Shown here: positions 8,346 through 16,524 of the stretch, piece after piece | How positions within the stretch are numbered: position 1 is the first letter of the stretch | Layout: every line of letters begins with the position of its first letter | Assembly: GCA_018830585.1 (NCBI GenBank) | Contig: JAHJSD010000067.1 | Span: 1 to 31,010, forward strand | Length of the DNA: 31,010 nucleotides | Direction: 5' to 3' | Source: Patescibacteria group bacterium | GTDB taxonomy: Bacteria; Patescibacteriota; Microgenomatia; UBA12405; JAHJSD01 | Notes under the pieces: model-generated | What the model was told of the DNA's origin: nothing | Seen by the model: only the letters and a program-made list of their open reading frames with translations | Databases searched by the model: none | Program-made: the position numbers and the translations under genes

Positions 8346-8369
8346 GTATAAAAATTCTTAGTCTACCAT

Positions 8370-8430
8370 ACCCGATATGGTTTACCCTTTGCACATCGGA
8401 AATAAAGGACTAAATGTCTTATCTGGCTCG
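8370..8430. repeat. dispersed repeat R2, copy 2
   Basis: It contains CCCGATATGGTTTACCC, GCACATCGGAAATAAAGGAC and GTCTTATCTGGCT, matching 5674-5733 and, more weakly, 19838-19880. The rest of the 8431-8554 gap shows nothing recognisable. Confidence 0.55.
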
Positions 8431-8554
8431 AACAATGTTTGCCATGTACCGCGTGCCCCGTATCGAATGGTACTGGGGTTATGGTACTGTGGGTAGGCTT
8501 GTCCTGAGTGAAGTCGGAGGAGGACAGTTTTCGAACTTATTTTTGTGGCGTGGA

Positions 8555-9181
8555 TTAAGCCAAATTCGAGAAAATGTTTTCCTGGTTAGTGGTAAAACTC
8601 TCTAAAGTACTTAAAATAAAGTTATCAATCTTGGAACTTGGTTTTAGCTCTTTTAAATACTTCACCCATGGTTCCCAAAAAAACATAGCAAGTTCTAAAA
8701 CACCGTTGAGTTTAAAAGTATGTTCCCAATTCTCCCAATCTAGTGACCGAAGAAATCCAATTCTGTTCTCACAAGCGGCTTGCAACAAAAAAGCCAAAGT
8801 TTGTTCGACTGCGTAATCGAAATGATAACCATATTGGTGATAGTAATAATCGTTGGGATTATAATTTTTGTTTCGTTTCAACAACCTTTTGATTTTTTTG
8901 TTCTCACTCCATTTCGGTGGACTCCACAGAAAAATGTGTGCCATCTCATGGCAAACACTCAACCAAACATAATCAAGCCCTTGAGAAAAGTCTACTCCAG
9001 TTCCATCTCCCTTTAACCAAGAAGCACTTTTGCCAAGTTTTTGATTCACTATTTTGAACTCTTTTAAGTAAATACTGCGACCGGTGAATTTCTTCAGCAA
9101 GAACGCAGGGTCATGTTTAATTAATAGAGTTTTTAAACGAAGAACGCTGTGGTGATTAGGAGGACTGAAAACATAGATCAT
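8555..9181 (-). CDS. putative HExxH zinc-dependent protein (protease-like)
   Basis: 208 residues without a signal peptide. The motif VCHEMAHIF (His78, Glu79, His82) is a zincin signature, and Glu126 in YAVEQTLAFLLQ could be the third zinc ligand, as in gluzincins. The region between is rich in Tyr and His. I cannot assign a peptidase family, and catalytic activity is an inference from the motif. An ATTTTA (minus-strand TAAAAT, 9188-9193) ends 6 bases before the ATG, fitting a leaderless transcript. It is the first gene inside the segment bounded by inverted repeats at 8.14 and 12.19 kb. Confidence 0.65.
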   Translation of the reverse strand: MIYVFSPPNHHSVLRLKTLLIKHDPAFLLKKFTGRSIYLKEFKIVNQKLGKSASWLKGDGTGVDFSQGLDYVWLSVCHEMAHIFLWSPPKWSENKKIKRLLKRNKNYNPNDYYYHQYGYHFDYAVEQTLAFLLQAACENRIGFLRSLDWENWEHTFKLNGVLELAMFFWEPWVKYLKELKPSSKIDNFILSTLESFTTNQENIFSNLA

Positions 9182-9187
9182 AAAGTC

Positions 9188-9193
9188 ATTTTA
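9188..9193 (-). promoter_or_regulatory. -10 of the HExxH gene at 9181
   Basis: TAAAAT on the minus strand, 6 bases before the ATG. The -35 region is weak. Confidence 0.35.
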
Positions 9194-9226
9194 ACGGTTG
9201 CACTTGGTTTTAGAATACACGTTTAT

Positions 9227-9540
9227 CTATTTATTCGTATGCGCTTTAACCATTTCATCAACTAATCTCTCGGTTAATTCACTCATACTTGGTAAATGTC
9301 TAGTAAATTCCGGGTGCATGAATAATTTGGTTAGATTAAGACAAATTCAGCTTGCCACCCCGCCACCAACACTGTATCCATATCTTCAATCGGGAGGCGC
9401 TGTCTAAACTCAAAATCCAGATAGAAATTGCTAAAAGCCTAACCAATATACAACCGGCTTGTCAAATTGTGGAGGTAGCCAACGGAAGATTTTGCCAACT
9501 ACCTGTACCAGCATAGAAAACTAAAAACCTTCCTTTTCGA
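9227..9540 (-). pseudogene. decayed gene remnant, unknown family
   Basis: Minus-strand reading gives protein-like sequence in pieces. One frame has two in-frame TAG codons and then YLDFEFRQRLPIEDMDTVL and VAGWQAEFVLI before TAA. The frame one step away continues with LTKLFMHPEFTRHLPSMSE and ELTERLVDEMVKAHTNK, ending at TAG 9227-9229. The simplest reading is one gene with two nonsense codons and one frameshift. The last piece alone (ATG at 9319) could be a 30-residue ORF. The family is not recognised. Confidence 0.45.
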
Positions 9541-9563
9541 CAGAAACAAACTTGTTTATTCTA

Positions 9564-10301
9564 TTACTCCACCTGCCCTACCGGCATGACGTATAAAGGG
9601 TGGTGGGTTGATGGAAGATCTAAAATGTTTATAATCTCTTCCTCGTTAAATGCTCCAATTGTCACTGTTCCTAGGCCCAAGCTCTCGACCTGGAGGTAGA
9701 TATTTTGGGCGGTATGACCCGCCTCCTGATGAACGTATTGCCTGCCTCGTTCTCCATATTTGACCATCGTTCTTTCATATTCACCCGTGATAACCAAAAC
9801 CATTGGTGCTTGGGCAATAAAACTTTGGTTTAATGAAGCTTTCGTCAGCGACTCGCGAAGATCTTCGGTTGATATTTTTTCAAGCTTCTGCCCTTGGGGA
9901 AGAAAGTGATAAACTCCTTCAGGCAAATCTTCAACCCCGTTTCTTCCCACCACCAGGTAAATATCTAATGGATACAAAGCTCCAGCCGAAGGAGAGGAAC
10001 GAAAGCCGGTTTTTTCGTCAGTAATTCCCTGGCCGCTCCAAAGTATTTGAGAAACCTGCGCCAAAGTTAAACTTTCCTGAGTATATTCTCTTCTTGATCT
10101 TCTTTTGAAAATTACCTCCTCCAAGCTCATCTTGCCTTTTAGTTCTGGTTGGGGAAGATCGATAATATTTTTATGTGGAGCTTGAGGGGTTGACATCGCT
10201 ACTTTATTCCCTTTTTGAAATTTGGGCAAACGGCTTAAAACGCATAGTCCAATTAAAACGAGAAGTAAAACAAAAATTATCCAGAAAATCGGTTTTTCCA
10301 T
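9564..10301 (-). CDS. membrane-anchored SagB-type nitroreductase-family oxidoreductase
   Basis: 245 residues. One N-terminal membrane helix (about 5-25) is followed by a SagB/ThcOx-like nitroreductase domain. Family features: RRSRREYTQESLTLAQVSQILWSGQG, the SSPSAGALYPLDIYLV block that contacts FMN, and the C-terminal EAGHTAQNIYLQVESLGLGTV, ending with YVMPVGQVE. Such enzymes bind FMN; some oxidise azolines to azoles in peptide natural products, while many stand-alone members have no known substrate. No cyclodehydratase or precursor peptide gene is nearby, so a general redox role is equally likely. The anchor predicts attachment to the cytoplasmic membrane, but which side is unclear. Confidence 0.88.
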   Translation of the reverse strand: MEKPIFWIIFVLLLVLIGLCVLSRLPKFQKGNKVAMSTPQAPHKNIIDLPQPELKGKMSLEEVIFKRRSRREYTQESLTLAQVSQILWSGQGITDEKTGFRSSPSAGALYPLDIYLVVGRNGVEDLPEGVYHFLPQGQKLEKISTEDLRESLTKASLNQSFIAQAPMVLVITGEYERTMVKYGERGRQYVHQEAGHTAQNIYLQVESLGLGTVTIGAFNEEEIINILDLPSTHHPLYVMPVGQVE

Positions 10302-10349
10302 AGATTAAAATCTAAACAGGGTAAAACCAGTTGTTGGCGTCAATTCCGG

Positions 10350-10500
10350 CCCCGTAATCCTAGTGTTGATCTGACTAATATAGCGCCCGCAAAACAAATT
10401 TACCACATTTTTAAGCCTGAAACACTGAAAGTTTGATTTGCGATTGCTATAGTATATCAAGTATTGTCAAAGCTTTTCAGAATCCAATCCAGGTTGAATG
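10350..10500. repeat. dispersed repeat R1, copy 1 (split)
   Basis: Two pieces, CCCGTAATCCTAGTGTTGAT (from 10351) and AGCTTTTCAGAATCCAATCC (from 10471), match adjacent pieces of 24213-24290. Here they are separated by about 70 extra bases. A short inverted repeat follows: TTCGACAGGCTCA and TGAGCGAGTCGAA (10502-10564). No gene is seen in 10302-10681. Confidence 0.6.
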
Positions 10501-10681
10501 GTTCGACAGGCTCACCATCTCTTTGAGTCTGAGCCTCAGAGCCGAAGGCCTGAGCGAGTCGAAGGGGTTATCGGAAAATTGACCGGACTTCCGAGCTGAA
10601 ATATCCGGAGTTTACGATGAAACAGGTGCAGGAAACGTCGGCAGTTTTTGTCTATCGATAAATAAGGAAGTAAATAGAGCA

Positions 10682-11428
10682 TTAAACCGTTAATTTTTTA
10701 AGTTTCCAGATCAAAAAGTAAGGAGTATGACTATGATCTCCTTCACCTGTCATTTCCACCCAATTTGGTTCTGAGGCCAAATCCACATATAAGTTATGCT
10801 TTGAAAAAGCATTAAGGTAGTTAGATATTGTGTAGTGATAATGTTGATACTCGTGCTTATCGTCCCAGCTTTGTTTTGCATCTACTACTACCCCTGTCTT
10901 AAAGTAGTGTTTTACCAATCTACCAACTTTTCGACCTTTTTTGTCTTCCACGGTAGTGGTATTTGGTGGGTTTTCAAAACATGGATGGGTAATACTAGCA
11001 ACCAACACACCATTGGGTTTCAATACTCTTGACAGCTCCCCAATAACTTTATCTAAATCATCCATATCCATTAAAACCATATTGCACAATACAACATCAA
11101 ACTCGCTGTTGGGACACCTTAGTTCCTTTAAGTTTCCTTGTCTGAATTCGAGGTTATGACCGAAGGGTTTAGAATCTGCTATCTTGATTAGCTCTTCAGT
11201 GAAGTCGATGCCAACAACTTTTTTGGCCCTTTGCGCTAGTTTTCGTGACCAATAACCATTTCCGCAACCTGCGTCCAATACAACTTTCCCTTTCAAGTCG
11301 CCAAGAAAATCTAATACTATCGGGTTGATAACCAAGCTGTGAGCTTTATCTCCCGTTTCACCAACCAACTTATCATAGGGCTTTGCCACTTTTCCCCAGT
11401 AGGCCTTTGAGCTCCGTCTATCTACCAT
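10682..11428 (-). CDS. class I SAM-dependent methyltransferase
   Basis: 248 residues of the Methyltransf_11/25 type. Motif I is VVLDAGCGNGYWSRKLA (about residues 50-66), followed by VVGIDFTEELI (motif II), FDVVLCNMVLMDMDDLD (motif IV) and ELSRVLKPNGVLVASITHPC (motif V/VI). The substrate is unknown; the C-terminal part (HYHYTISNYLNAF) is typical of small-molecule methyltransferases. TAAAAT lies 6 bases before the ATG, and a CTTAAGT/ACTTAAG palindrome sits directly upstream of it. Confidence 0.85.
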   Translation of the reverse strand: MVDRRSSKAYWGKVAKPYDKLVGETGDKAHSLVINPIVLDFLGDLKGKVVLDAGCGNGYWSRKLAQRAKKVVGIDFTEELIKIADSKPFGHNLEFRQGNLKELRCPNSEFDVVLCNMVLMDMDDLDKVIGELSRVLKPNGVLVASITHPCFENPPNTTTVEDKKGRKVGRLVKHYFKTGVVVDAKQSWDDKHEYQHYHYTISNYLNAFSKHNLYVDLASEPNWVEMTGEGDHSHTPYFLIWKLKKLTV

Positions 11429-11434
11429 GTTTAT

Positions 11435-11461
11435 ATTTTACCTTAAGTCAGCTTACTTAAG
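11435..11461 (-). promoter_or_regulatory. -10 and adjacent 20-bp palindrome, methyltransferase gene
   Basis: The -10 is TAAAAT on the minus strand (11435-11440). Directly upstream, CTTAAGT (11442-11448) and ACTTAAG (11455-11461) form a perfect inverted repeat with a 6-base centre, placed like an operator between -10 and -35. The ArsM gene at 25084 has a similar ACTTAAG-TAAAAT arrangement. Confidence 0.45.
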
Positions 11462-11615
11462 AACGGGGCAGGTTATTAGTGAAGATACAAGAAGCGGTCT
11501 AATATCTTTTTATGGTCCGGATAGAAATTATTGGCGCTCAAAAATTTAATTCCGCTCAGTGTAAAAAGATCTAATAACTTAATACCGTATCCATCGATAA
11601 ACCTACCCCCGTCCC
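11461..11615. repeat. short repeat element with inverted ends (minus-strand copy)
   Basis: It starts GAACGGGGCAGGTTATTA and ends ATAAACCTACCCCCGTCCC; the ends are imperfect inverted repeats. The right end, read on the complement (GGGACGGGGGTAGGTTTATC), matches the left ends at 27212 and 30583. Confidence 0.5.
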
Positions 11616-11688
11616 TATTCACTATTCAACTAAATTTGGCCTAAGGTAGGTTGAATAATTTTAATGTTTGATTTCAATAAATCCATTC

Positions 11689-11718
11689 TTGACAAAAATC
11701 TATCGAGTCTTCTATCAT
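11689..11718 (+). promoter_or_regulatory. strong promoter without a downstream gene
   Basis: Consensus -35 TTGACA (11689-11694), 18 bp, and TATCAT (11713-11718, 5/6 match). Transcription should start near 11725. The next feature is the intrinsic terminator at 11764-11787. Confidence 0.55.
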
Positions 11719-11724
11719 ATCCCA

Positions 11725-11787
11725 GAGACACTATGAAAATTCGGGTTGTAATATCATTAAAAACCCCCCGGAAGGGGGATTTTTTTT
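11725..11787 (+). ncRNA. candidate small RNA (about 60 nt) or mini-gene
   Basis: The sequence between promoter and terminator is about 60 nt. It contains ATG 11733 opening a frame of 21 codons (MKIRVVISLKTPRKGDFFCQF) that runs through the terminator, so it is unlikely to be translated to completion. A small RNA is the simpler reading. No homology to a known RNA family is recognised. Confidence 0.4.
11764..11787 (+). terminator. intrinsic terminator
   Basis: A GC-only stem (CCCCC paired with GGGGG, about 11764-11778, loop CGGAA) is followed by a run of eight T (11780-11787). It is a textbook Rho-independent terminator on the plus strand. Confidence 0.8.
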
Positions 11788-11871
11788 GTCAATTTTAAGT
11801 TTATACTATTTCGAATGTTTAGGATTTATACGTGAACACAAGTTTCGCAGTTGACGTTGATTAGTCTAATT

Positions 11872-11951
11872 GTCATTGCGAGGACCCCGATGATATATCG
11901 GGGGACGAAGCAATCTAAAAACGAGATTGCTTCGCATTCGCTCACAATGAC
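11872..11951. repeat. 80-bp imperfect inverted repeat of the GTCATTGCGAGGA type
   Basis: It starts GTCATTGCGAGGA and ends TTCGCTCACAATGAC, with inner complementary GAAGCAATCT and AGATTGCTTC and a small palindrome CCCCGATGATATATCGGGG. It is a sister of 4160-4268. Confidence 0.7.
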
Positions 11952-11964
11952 AACAAGCGCGAAA

Positions 11965-12186
11965 TCTGTAGTGAACCAAGAAAACCTGCCTGCCCTCCTA
12001 CCGGCGGGTAAACCGGCAGGCAGGCCATGGTCCTTTTGGGATTAGCCCATGGATGAATTGGTTTTCTGGTACAGTATTTTCGCCCCAACGGGGCGTTTGG
12101 ATTGGTACTGTAGGTTTTCCTCCTTCGCTGTCCTTAGCCTTTGGCGGCGGACAGCTACGGAAGGACGAGATACCCGTGGGGCTCCA
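11965..12186. repeat. GC-rich repeat, right arm of an inverted pair
   Basis: In reverse complement it shares with 8139-8345 the strings GGGTATCTCGTCCTTCCG, AAAGGCTAAGGACAGCGAAG and GGCAGGCAGGTTTTCTTGG. It ends about 65 bp before carA; no gene is seen in 11788-12251. Confidence 0.6.
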
Positions 12187-12251
12187 TACTGATTTTAGCG
12201 CTATTCAAGGGTAAAGTATGGTTCGCAAATTTTTTTGAGGTGAGCTGATAT

Positions 12252-13316
12252 ATGGAAGCAAAACTGGTTTTAGAAGACGGCGCAGTTTTTATCGGAAAAT
12301 CCTTTGGGGCTGAAATTGAAACGGCCGGAGAAGTAGTTTTTACCACGGCCATGACCGGTTATCCGGAAGCTTTTACCGATCCTTCTTATTTTGGCCAAAT
12401 TTTAGTGATGACATATCCTTTAATTGGCAATTACGGCGTACCGGATAAAACGAATTTCCAGTCAGGAAAAATGCAAATCAGCGGGTTGGCAGTAACGGTA
12501 AACTGCGAAAACCCTTCTCATTATCAGAATGTTAAAACACTCTCTTCCTGGCTTAAGGAAAATAAGGTGCCGGCAATTGAAGGAATTGACACCCGCGCTC
12601 TAACTCAACTTCTTCGGTCTAAGGGAACAATGTTGGGAAAAATTATCTTAGATAAAAATAAAATTGATTTTTATGATCCTAATAAAGAAAACCTTGTTGC
12701 TAAAGTTAGTGTTAGTAAGCCGAAAATATTTAGAAAAAACGGAAGCAAAAAAACCGTCTGTTTGCTTGACTGCGGTTATAAAAGGGCAATTTTAGAAAAT
12801 CTTCTGAAACGCGGCTTGACTGTGTGGCTAACTCCTTGGGATTTTGATCCGTTCGGAAAACTTTCTTTTGACGGGATGGTGATTTCTAATGGTCCCGGCG
12901 ATCCAAAGGTAGTTAAAAAAACAATCGCCATTGTCCGAAAAGCGATAAAGAATAAAACTCCGGTCTTGGGAATTTGTTTTGGCAGCCAAATTTTATCTTT
13001 AGCAGCAGGGGCGGATACTTATAAATTAAAATTTGGACATCGATCGTTAAACCAGCCGGTTAAAGATTTAAATAGTAATAAGTGCTTTATTACTTCACAA
13101 AATCACGGCTTTGCCGTAAATCCGAAATCTCTGCCAAGCAGTTTCAAGGAGTGGTTTATTAATTTAAACGATGGAACATGTGAAGGAGTGATTTCAAGTG
13201 ACGGTAAGATGATGGGAGTTCAATTTCATCCGGAGGGTTGTCCCGGTCCGACAGATACCGGTTGGATTTTTGATGAATTTGTTGACAATTTAAAAATTAA
13301 TCGGCTTCGGCCATGA
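12252..13316 (+). CDS. carA: carbamoyl-phosphate synthase small subunit (glutaminase)
   Basis: 354 residues. This subunit hydrolyses glutamine and passes ammonia to CarB for carbamoyl phosphate synthesis, the entry to pyrimidine and arginine synthesis. The N-terminal CPSase_sm domain (TGYPEAFTDPSYFGQILV) is followed by a class I glutamine amidotransferase domain. Its triad is intact: Cys242 (LGICFGSQ), His326 and Glu328 (VQFHPE). The usual His after the nucleophile loop (GHQ) is Ser here, a minor variation. A Shine-Dalgarno GAGGTGA lies 8 bases before the ATG. carB starts 8 bp downstream, so the two are co-transcribed. Length is slightly below the usual 360-380. Confidence 0.96.
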   Translation: MEAKLVLEDGAVFIGKSFGAEIETAGEVVFTTAMTGYPEAFTDPSYFGQILVMTYPLIGNYGVPDKTNFQSGKMQISGLAVTVNCENPSHYQNVKTLSSWLKENKVPAIEGIDTRALTQLLRSKGTMLGKIILDKNKIDFYDPNKENLVAKVSVSKPKIFRKNGSKKTVCLLDCGYKRAILENLLKRGLTVWLTPWDFDPFGKLSFDGMVISNGPGDPKVVKKTIAIVRKAIKNKTPVLGICFGSQILSLAAGADTYKLKFGHRSLNQPVKDLNSNKCFITSQNHGFAVNPKSLPSSFKEWFINLNDGTCEGVISSDGKMMGVQFHPEGCPGPTDTGWIFDEFVDNLKINRLRP

Positions 13317-13324
13317 AAGCTTAA

Positions 13325-16300
13325 ATGAAAAAAAATTTGCCAAAAAAGGTTTTAATTTTGGGTTCAGGAGCTTTAAAAATCGGTCAGGCGGGAGAATTTG
13401 ATTATTCCGGATCCCAGGCAATTAAGGCCTTAAAAGAAGAAAAAATCAGAACGGTCTTGGTTAATCCGAATATTGCTACAATTCAAACTTCCAAGGGGTT
13501 TGCCGATAGTGTTTATTTTTTACCGGTCAACCCCGAATTTTTAGAAAAAATAATTGAAAAAGAAAGACCGGATGGAATCTTATTAAGTTTTGGTGGTCAG
13601 ACAGCTCTAAATTGCGGAATCGCCTTAACAAAATCAGGAGTACTAAAAAAGTATCGGGTTTCTGTTTTGGGAACCCCAATCGAAGCGATCGAAAAAACAG
13701 AAAGCCGCCAATTATTTGCCCAGAATCTAAAAAATATCGGTTTAAACATCCCTAAAGGTTTTTCGGCAAGGACTCTTGAAGAAACGCTTTTGGCCGGAGA
13801 AAGAATCGGGTACCCTGTGGTTTGCCGGGCGGGATTTTCTTTGGGAGGCCAGGGGTCAAGCGTGGTTGAAAATAAAAGCCAATTAAAAAAGGTGGTTAAA
13901 AGGGCATTGGCTTTGGCGCCTGAGGTTTTAATCGAAGAATATCTTTACGGATGGAAAGAGATTGAATATGAAGTTGTCCGTGATTGCCGTGATAATTGCC
14001 TTGCTGTTTGTAATATGGAAAATATTGACCCGATGGGCGTTCATACCGGTGAGAGTATCGTTGTTTCTCCGTCGCAGACGCTAAGCAATCAAGAATATTT
14101 TAATTTACGTCAAATATCAATTGAGACAATCCGGCATTTTAAAATAATTGGCGAATGCAATATCCAGTTTGCTCTTCATCCCCGGACCGGAGATTACCGG
14201 ATAATTGAAGTGAATGCCAGGCTGTCCCGGTCGTCGGCTTTGGCCTCAAAAGTGACCGGATATCCGCTAGCTTTTATCGCCGCAAAGTTGAGCATAGGAT
14301 ATTCTCTTGATGAACTTAAAAATTCTGTAACCAAGACCACTTCGGCTTTTTTTGAACCAGCGCTTGATTATTTGGCAATTAAAGTTCCCCGCTGGGATTT
14401 TGAGAAATTTGGTCTTCCATATCAGACGATCAGTACTGAAATGCAAAGCGTCGGCGAAGTTATGGCGATCGGCCGGAATTTCCCGGAAGTACTGCAGAAA
14501 GCGCTTCGGATGTTAAACCAGGGTCACGAGGGATTAATTGATGGTTTTGATTTGCCGTCTGCCCAACTTAAGAAAATAATTAAAACTCCAAATTCAAAAC
14601 GAATATTCCAAATTGCTTCTGCTTTATTGAAAGGTGTTTCGGTAAAAAGAATTTCCGAAATTACCAAAATTGACAGCTGGTTTATTGCCGAGATGAAAAA
14701 AATAACTGATTATTATCAATTTTTAACTAAGCAAAAAAAATATACCAAAGAATCTGTTTACCAGGCTAAACAGCTCGGTTTTTCAGATAACCAAATTGCC
14801 GGAATTTTTAAGACGGATAGAAAAAAAATTGCTAGTTACAGGAAAAAGCGCTTGGTTGTTCCGGTAGTTAAGCAAATTGATACTTTGGCGGCGGAATATC
14901 CTGCTAAGACAAATTATTTATATCTAACCTACCAGGGAAGCAAGAATGATATAAATTTTAATCAACAAAAACAAGTGATAGTATTGGCCTCCGGGCCTTA
15001 TTGTATTGGCTCTTCTGTTGAATTTGATTGGTGCGCGGTAAATACTGTTTTGGCGTTGAGAAAAAATAAATATAAAACAATATTGATTAATTGCAACCCG
15101 GAAACGGTTTCTACTGATTACGATATCACCGATAAACTTTATTTTGAAGAGTTATCTCTGGAAAGAGTTTTGGATATTTACGGAAAAGAAAAACCGTTTG
15201 GAATTATTCTCTCGGTTGGCGGTCAGATACCCAACAATTTGGCTTTGTCTTTAGTTCAAGAAAAAGTAAAAATTTTAGGGACTAGCGCGGATAATATTGA
15301 CAAGGCTGAAGATAGGGAGAAATTTTCCCAGTTATTGGAAAAAATCGGAGTAGATCAGCCGGTTTGGGAGCAGTTGTCCAGCAAGAAACAAGCTCTTGAA
15401 TTTGCGCAAAAAATCGGTTTTCCGGTAATTGTTAGACCTTCTTATGTGTTGTCGGGCAAGTCAATGAGCGTTGTTTATACTAAAAAAGAGCTAAATAGGT
15501 ACCTTAATGTTTTGGATCATCAAAAGATAAAAGTGGTTATCAGTAAATTTATCCAAAATGCGAAGGAAATCGAAGCGGATATTGTGGCCAAAAAAGGAAA
15601 AATTGTTCTTTGCGCTATTAGTGAACATATTGAGAATGCCGGTGTTCATTCCGGCGATGCCAGTATTGTCTTTCCGCCGCAGAAATTGTATATCGAAACA
15701 ATCCGGAGAATCAAAAATGCTTGCCGTCAAATTGCAGAAAATTTAATGATTACCGGACCGGCTAATATTCAATTTCTTGCCAAAGACAACCAAATTAAAG
15801 TGATCGAGTGTAATTTACGAGCTTCAAGAACCTTCCCTTTTGTTTCAAAAATGGCAGACAAAAATTTCATTGAACTGGCGACGCTGGCAATGTTGAATAA
15901 GAAATTAAAAGTCGAGAATCAGATCCTTGATTTGGATTATGTGGGTGTCAAGGTTCCGCAGTTTTCCTTTTCCCGCCTTAAGGATGTTGATCCGGTTTTA
16001 AGGGTAGAGATGGCTTCCACCGGAGAGGTTGCTTGTCTGGGAGATGACGTAGAGGAAGCTTATCTGAAAGCGGTTATCGCTACTGATCAACAAATGCCTC
16101 AAAATACGGTTTTAATCAGTTTGGGGGGGGATGAAAATAAAATAAAATTTTTGGATGAAGCGATGGTTCTTTCGCAAATGAATCTGAAGATTTATGCCAC
16201 TCACCATACTTGCGCGTTTTTAAACAGAAACGAGATCAAGGCGGCGAAGCTATATAAAATTTATGAAAAGCGTGAGCCAAACATAGACACCTTTTTATCG

Positions 16301-16513
16301 GAGAAAAAGATTGACTTGGTGATTAACATTACCGATACTGATTTTGTTTCGACAAAATTAATCGATGATGATTATCAGATCCGCCGCAGTACCGTTGATT
16401 TCGGCATTCCGCTTTTTACCAATTTGCAATCGGCAAAGCTGTTTGTTCAGTCGCTCAAAGCAAAAAACCCGGGAAAATTAACGGTTAAATCTTACGGTCA
16501 ATATATTGCTTAA
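13325..16513 (+). CDS. carB: carbamoyl-phosphate synthase large subunit
   Basis: 1062 residues, close to the E. coli length. It makes carbamoyl phosphate from bicarbonate, ammonia and two ATP. Both homologous halves are complete: ATP-grasp domain 1 (GSGALKIGQAGEFDYSGSQA at about residues 13-32; VVCRAGFSLGGQGSSVV), an oligomerisation region (about 400-540), ATP-grasp domain 2 (from ASGPYCIGSSVEFDW; VIVRPSYVLSGKSMSVVY), and a C-terminal MGS-like allosteric domain (about 930-1062). The linker after residue 420 is Lys-rich. There is no Shine-Dalgarno sequence, so translation probably depends on carA. No other pyrimidine or arginine genes are nearby. Confidence 0.97.
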   Translation: MKKNLPKKVLILGSGALKIGQAGEFDYSGSQAIKALKEEKIRTVLVNPNIATIQTSKGFADSVYFLPVNPEFLEKIIEKERPDGILLSFGGQTALNCGIALTKSGVLKKYRVSVLGTPIEAIEKTESRQLFAQNLKNIGLNIPKGFSARTLEETLLAGERIGYPVVCRAGFSLGGQGSSVVENKSQLKKVVKRALALAPEVLIEEYLYGWKEIEYEVVRDCRDNCLAVCNMENIDPMGVHTGESIVVSPSQTLSNQEYFNLRQISIETIRHFKIIGECNIQFALHPRTGDYRIIEVNARLSRSSALASKVTGYPLAFIAAKLSIGYSLDELKNSVTKTTSAFFEPALDYLAIKVPRWDFEKFGLPYQTISTEMQSVGEVMAIGRNFPEVLQKALRMLNQGHEGLIDGFDLPSAQLKKIIKTPNSKRIFQIASALLKGVSVKRISEITKIDSWFIAEMKKITDYYQFLTKQKKYTKESVYQAKQLGFSDNQIAGIFKTDRKKIASYRKKRLVVPVVKQIDTLAAEYPAKTNYLYLTYQGSKNDINFNQQKQVIVLASGPYCIGSSVEFDWCAVNTVLALRKNKYKTILINCNPETVSTDYDITDKLYFEELSLERVLDIYGKEKPFGIILSVGGQIPNNLALSLVQEKVKILGTSADNIDKAEDREKFSQLLEKIGVDQPVWEQLSSKKQALEFAQKIGFPVIVRPSYVLSGKSMSVVYTKKELNRYLNVLDHQKIKVVISKFIQNAKEIEADIVAKKGKIVLCAISEHIENAGVHSGDASIVFPPQKLYIETIRRIKNACRQIAENLMITGPANIQFLAKDNQIKVIECNLRASRTFPFVSKMADKNFIELATLAMLNKKLKVENQILDLDYVGVKVPQFSFSRLKDVDPVLRVEMASTGEVACLGDDVEEAYLKAVIATDQQMPQNTVLISLGGDENKIKFLDEAMVLSQMNLKIYATHHTCAFLNRNEIKAAKLYKIYEKREPNIDTFLSEKKIDLVINITDTDFVSTKLIDDDYQIRRSTVDFGIPLFTNLQSAKLFVQSLKAKNPGKLTVKSYGQYIA

Positions 16514-16524
16514 GTAACTTAATA

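Noticed and set aside
8124..8413. Several overlapping open frames on both strands
   Set aside because: They lie in a GC-rich palindromic repeat in which stop codons are rare; frames on both strands are open at once and none has a start signal.
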